From Candidatus Melainabacteria bacterium (GTDB lineage Bacteria > Cyanobacteriota > Vampirovibrionia > Obscuribacterales > Obscuribacteraceae), in contig JADJWK010000004.1 in NCBI GenBank assembly GCA_016716405.1, forward strand, positions 558,001 to 622,000: a DNA stretch of 64,000 nt, in the 5' to 3' direction. The translations under genes were made by a program, and so were the position numbers. Shown in pieces: positions 60,966-64,000 of the stretch (its first letter is position 1; every line of letters begins with the position of its first letter). The notes beneath the pieces are model-generated. The model did no database searches and was not told the origin of the DNA. It was given only the letters and a program-made list of their open reading frames with translations.

Positions 60966-62375
60966 TTATTTTCCTTTGCGGCGATCCGACCAGCCCAGCT
61001 TATTCTCCTGCCTGGCTCGTCCAACTGCCAGGGCGCCGCTGGGCACAGGCCGGGTGACCACGCTTCCGGCTGCCACTACCGCTTCATCGCCGATCTCCAC
61101 CGGAGCGACAATCACCGAATTGCTGCCGGTGGATGCACCGTCACCAATTATGGTGCTTGACTTTGTCTTGGTCAGGTGGTCGTAATTGGCGGTGATCGTG
61201 CCGGCCCCGATATTGGCGTGGGAGCCGATCTTCGTATCGCCGACATAGCTCAGGTGCGAGACATTGGTCTTGTTGCCGATAGTGCACTTCTTGAGCTCCA
61301 CGAAATTGCCGACCCGCACACCATCGCCGACGTCGTTGCCTTCCCTGACATGGGCGAAGGGCCCGACCTTGCAATTGTCACCCAGAACCGAATCCAGCAC
61401 CACCGACTGGATCACCGAAGAGCCGCCGCCTATCCGGACTTTGCCTCTGATCACGGCGCCGGGTCCGATGATGCAATCCGGGCCGATCTCGACATCGCCG
61501 GTGATGGTGGTATTGGGATAAACGACGCTGTCCTGGCCGATTCTGACCTCGGGAGCGATCCATGTGCTGGCCGGATCGACGATGGTGACACCGCTTTCCA
61601 GAGCCAGCTTCGTATTGGTGCGGTCGCGCAGGTGCCGCCAGACCTCGCTCAGCTCCAGGCGTGAATTGATTCCGGCCACTTCCCGGTAATCCTCGGCAAT
61701 CACCGCCGACAGTTTCAGGCCCTTTTCCCGGGCCCAGAAAACCAGATCGGTGAGATAGTACTCTTTCTGATTGTTGTCGTTCTTCAGCCCGGCAAGCCCT
61801 TCTTCGATCTCGGGCCAGCTGAAGCAATAGATCGCCGAATTGATCTCGCGTATGGATTTCTCCGCCTCGCTGGCGTCACGATCCTCGACTATCTTGACGA
61901 GATTACCGTCCCCATCCCTGATGATACGACCGTAATTCTTGGCGTCCGGAACGATGGTGGATAGGACTGTAACCACCGAGCCGCTTTCTTTGTGCCGGCG
62001 GCATAGATCCTCGATGGTCTCGGTTCGCAGCAGGGGCTCGTCTCCCACGGTGACGAACAGACAACCGTTGAAACCGGAAAGGGACGGAACCACCTGCATG
62101 AGGGCGTGACCGGTGCCCAGTTGCGGCTCCTGGAGGTGCGTGCTGTATGGCAGGTCGAGCTTGCGGCTTTCTAGATATGACTCCACCTGCTCGGCGCCAT
62201 GACCGATAACAACGTGGGCATGCTCCACACCGGCGGTCCCCACCGAGGCGATCAGCCGCTCGATGATGGTCGAGCCCAGGACCTCATGAAGGACCTTGGG
62301 TTTTGCGGACTTCATGCGCTTGCCCTGGCCGGCTCCCAGTATTACGGCTCTGACAGGAAAATCGAGTTTGGACAT
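60966..62375 (-). CDS. glmU: Bifunctional UDP-GlcNAc pyrophosphorylase / GlcN-1-P acetyltransferase
   Basis: 469 residues from ATG 62375. The N-terminal nucleotidyltransferase has AVILGAGQGKRMKSAKPKVL, and the C-terminal left-handed helix of hexapeptide repeats has VGNFVELKKCTIGNKTNVSH and SYVGDTKIGSHANIGAGTIT, with KLGW near the end. It makes UDP-GlcNAc from GlcN-1-P, needed for peptidoglycan and LPS. Length is standard. Confidence 0.96.
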   Translation of the reverse strand: MSKLDFPVRAVILGAGQGKRMKSAKPKVLHEVLGSTIIERLIASVGTAGVEHAHVVIGHGAEQVESYLESRKLDLPYSTHLQEPQLGTGHALMQVVPSLSGFNGCLFVTVGDEPLLRTETIEDLCRRHKESGSVVTVLSTIVPDAKNYGRIIRDGDGNLVKIVEDRDASEAEKSIREINSAIYCFSWPEIEEGLAGLKNDNNQKEYYLTDLVFWAREKGLKLSAVIAEDYREVAGINSRLELSEVWRHLRDRTNTKLALESGVTIVDPASTWIAPEVRIGQDSVVYPNTTITGDVEIGPDCIIGPGAVIRGKVRIGGGSSVIQSVVLDSVLGDNCKVGPFAHVREGNDVGDGVRVGNFVELKKCTIGNKTNVSHLSYVGDTKIGSHANIGAGTITANYDHLTKTKSSTIIGDGASTGSNSVIVAPVEIGDEAVVAAGSVVTRPVPSGALAVGRARQENKLGWSDRRKGK

Positions 62376-62849
62376 AACTTCCGTCTTTGTAAAATAAGTG
62401 ACTAATAAAGCCACAATTTATCACGAAAGCAGCCTCGAGAATAAAGCTCGAAGCCGGCATCATCAGGCGAAAAGAATCGCATGCAAAAAGCCCCAACTCT
62501 TCAGAGCTGGGGACTTTGCGAATCGTCCATCTTCGGAAAAAATGTCCGCAGTGTTGGTGCTGCCCCAACGGGTATCATCCCTGATTCCCCTCGACTGGAG
62601 ATACTGCGACGTCAGCGCCAGGCGCCTCGGACACCTATACTTGTACCTCATCTCTGCCGATCGAGCCTTGCTATTAACTTTTCGTTCATTTTCGAAGGCA
62701 ACAATCGTATTACTGGCAAGGCTTTCGAGAATCGAACCCGGGGTCGAGCGGATATCGAAAGCATCAACGAGAATATAAGACGAGAGGCTTCCGCATATGT
62801 TTCGGCGAATCTGCAGTAAATCAGAGTATTCTAGTAACAGAGTCGTAAC
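62376..62849. other. Gene-free region between glmU and the metalloprotease
   Basis: Divergent promoters are expected here. Besides the terminator at 62485-62512, both strands have long open frames without ribosome sites or protein-like codon choice. I annotate no gene. The region could hold a leader RNA of glmU. Confidence 0.4.
62485..62512 (-). terminator. Intrinsic terminator in the glmU leader
   Basis: On the minus strand CCCCAGCTC-tgaa-GAGTTGGGG (nine pairs, one G-U), then CTTTTT. It lies 110 bases before the glmU ATG with no gene upstream to terminate. GTTGGGG (62563-62569) can pair with the first arm as an antiterminator. Confidence 0.75.
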
Positions 62850-63737
62850 ATGATAAGAAGAGCATCCCTCACCCTGACGCTTCTGGCTTGCCTCCTGGCA
62901 GGAGGCTCGGGCCCGGCGCCGGCTCAATTCAGAACTCATTACACCAATTTGCCGTCGGTGGGGGGCGGACGAGGCGCGGTCCAGCAAGCGCCGGCAGGAA
63001 GAGGGAGAGGGAGAGCCCCGGCGCAACAGCGAGGACCGGCAGGCGTCTACCCCGAATTCCGCTCCGCCCACGGAGTGATTCACTGGCTCAAAGAGCAGAT
63101 GCCTCTTAAAGTATGGGTATCGGACGGTCTGGCCATCGATGCCATCCTCGATCCGCAGCTCGGGGCTCCCTATGCCAATACAAAAGATGTGGCCAAGTGG
63201 CCAGATCTCGTCGCCCATATCCTTGACCATCCCGAGAAGCTCCAGGCTCTGCCTGTTGCCGAAGGCTACAGCCCCCAGCACAAGCAGGCTGCCCTGGCCG
63301 GGATCAATTCCTGGAAATCTATAGAGAAAGAGGGCTATTTCTCCTTTGTCTTCACCGAGGATCCGATGGAGGCGGACATTCATGTTTTCTGGGTCAATCA
63401 CTTCGTTGACCAGAGGGGAATGGCTCTGTTCCAGAACGATATCCGCGGATACACGTCCAAGCGCAGCTTTCCATACAAAATGATCATGCAGGGAAGACAG
63501 ATGCCGTTCAAACCGGTGGTCATCATTCTCAGCACCACCGACCGGCAGGGTCAGCTTTCGGTGGCCAAGATGAAGGCAGCTGCCGCCCACGAGTTCGGGC
63601 ATGCCCTGGGGATCGAGGGGCACAGCTCGAACCCCGCCGACCTGATGAGCATATACTATGGTAACGGCAGCATCTCTCCCAACGATGCCGCCACGGTAAG
63701 GTACCTCTACAAGCTGACACCGGATTTAGTACCATAG
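62850..63737 (+). CDS. Secreted matrixin-like zinc metalloprotease
   Basis: 295 residues. The signal peptide (SLTLTLLACLLAGGSGPAPA) is followed by a Gly/Arg-rich linker. The catalytic site is AAAHEFGHALGIEGHSSNPA (HExxHxxGxxH class of M10 metzincins, about residues 245-262), with the Met-turn in DLMSIYYG. No pro-domain with a Cys switch is visible. It is exported, substrate unknown. Confidence 0.9.
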   Translation: MIRRASLTLTLLACLLAGGSGPAPAQFRTHYTNLPSVGGGRGAVQQAPAGRGRGRAPAQQRGPAGVYPEFRSAHGVIHWLKEQMPLKVWVSDGLAIDAILDPQLGAPYANTKDVAKWPDLVAHILDHPEKLQALPVAEGYSPQHKQAALAGINSWKSIEKEGYFSFVFTEDPMEADIHVFWVNHFVDQRGMALFQNDIRGYTSKRSFPYKMIMQGRQMPFKPVVIILSTTDRQGQLSVAKMKAAAAHEFGHALGIEGHSSNPADLMSIYYGNGSISPNDAATVRYLYKLTPDLVP

Positions 63738-63749
63738 CGAACAGGTAAG

Positions 63750-64000
63750 ATGCGCACGCCGAACTGGGGACCCAGCCGATTCGAATCCGATTCCAAGCCG
63801 CAGGGGATGACCCCGGATCTTTCGCCGCTCTATGGAAGGATGGGTCTCTGCCTCTCGATCCTGGCTATCTGCATCTTCGGCTACCAGTGGCTCATGTCGG
63901 ACATCTCCGGTCTGTATACGAGCGGCCAGGGACCCACCCAGGTGGATCTGACCCTGGCGAAAACCAACACCAGCTTCACCGGTACGCTGGTCCTCGGTCT
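63750..64000 (+). CDS. Membrane protein, partial at window edge
   Basis: Starts at the ATG 63750 with AGGTAAG upstream and stays open to the end (83 residues seen). One membrane helix (GLCLSILAICIFGYQWLMS, about residues 34-52), then Thr/Ser-rich external sequence. The 3' end lies beyond the window. No family can be named. Confidence 0.6.
   Translation, partial: MRTPNWGPSRFESDSKPQGMTPDLSPLYGRMGLCLSILAICIFGYQWLMSDISGLYTSGQGPTQVDLTLAKTNTSFTGTLVLG

Noticed and set aside
62463..63623. Long minus-strand open frame opposite the metalloprotease
   Set aside because: It is antisense to an obvious secreted metalloprotease and its codon choice is not gene-like; the part beyond the protease lacks a ribosome site.
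1..64000. CRISPR arrays and insertion sequences
   Set aside because: No regularly spaced short repeats and no transposase-like protein were found.

Overview
The window reads as chromosomal DNA of a Gram-negative, probably free-living bacterium of medium-high GC content. Evidence for an outer membrane is a TolC-family protein, several lipobox lipoproteins and many Sec-type signal peptides. The lineage is not certain. The gene repertoire (DUF4127, DUF547 and DUF6745 proteins, a secreted serpin, class I ribonucleotide reductase under a B12 riboswitch) and a tmRNA tag ending in AVA would fit the non-photosynthetic Cyanobacteriota/Melainabacteria side, but this is an inference from gene content only. 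No phage or plasmid backbone is visible.

Bases 1-6143 look like an accessory region lying against the 3' end of the tmRNA gene (ssrA, 6143-6533, minus strand). It holds a frameshifted phage-type lysozyme gene, a sugar-nucleotide-epimerase-like gene, a phytanoyl-CoA-dioxygenase-like gene and a cassette of excisionase-type HTH antitoxin, PIN-domain toxin and a small, frameshifted IF-2 N-terminal-domain protein. That cassette is bracketed by a 64-bp near-perfect direct repeat. A 14-bp copy of the ssrA 3' end at 1732-1745 could mark the far side of an integration at ssrA.

Bases 6646-10261 hold prmA and what I read as a complete retron: a promoter (7941-7969), a noncoding RNA whose ends form a 20-bp a1/a2-like stem (7976-7995 with 8151-8172), and a retron-type reverse transcriptase (8176-9093). 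A TPR lipoprotein follows. No usual retron effector is recognisable next to it.

Bases 10262-22850 carry mostly small or uncharacterised proteins (a gene with a structured leader, DUF6745, a Cys4 protein, a secreted PAAR protein, an SMI1/KNR4-ClpX-zinc-finger fusion), plus tRNA-Leu(CAA), a pyroglutamyl-peptidase-like protein, glycerol kinase and the nrdA-nrdB operon. The operon is preceded by a cobalamin riboswitch with a readable terminator/antiterminator switch.

Bases 23268-36489 are housekeeping and secreted-protein genes: sirtuin, GNAT, OsmC, biotin ligase, serpin, apt, recJ, DUF4127 and a trypsin-like protease. Bases 36570-42553 encode two oligopeptide-type solute-binding lipoproteins and two permeases, with no ATPase gene. 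Bases 42554-50760 hold a large GAF-GGDEF protein with a degenerate HD-GYP domain, a strong promoter-to-terminator noncoding RNA candidate just downstream of it, a methyltransferase, a PucR-type regulator, an HU protein and a 53-residue protein flanked by terminators. Bases 50903-64000 hold a HAD phosphatase, a TolC-like protein, an isochorismatase-family hydrolase, a radical SAM protein, tRNA-Ala(GGC), a CpdA-like phosphodiesterase, the overlapping set DUF547-amidase-coaX, glmU with a possible attenuator, a secreted matrixin-like metalloprotease and a partial membrane protein at the window edge.
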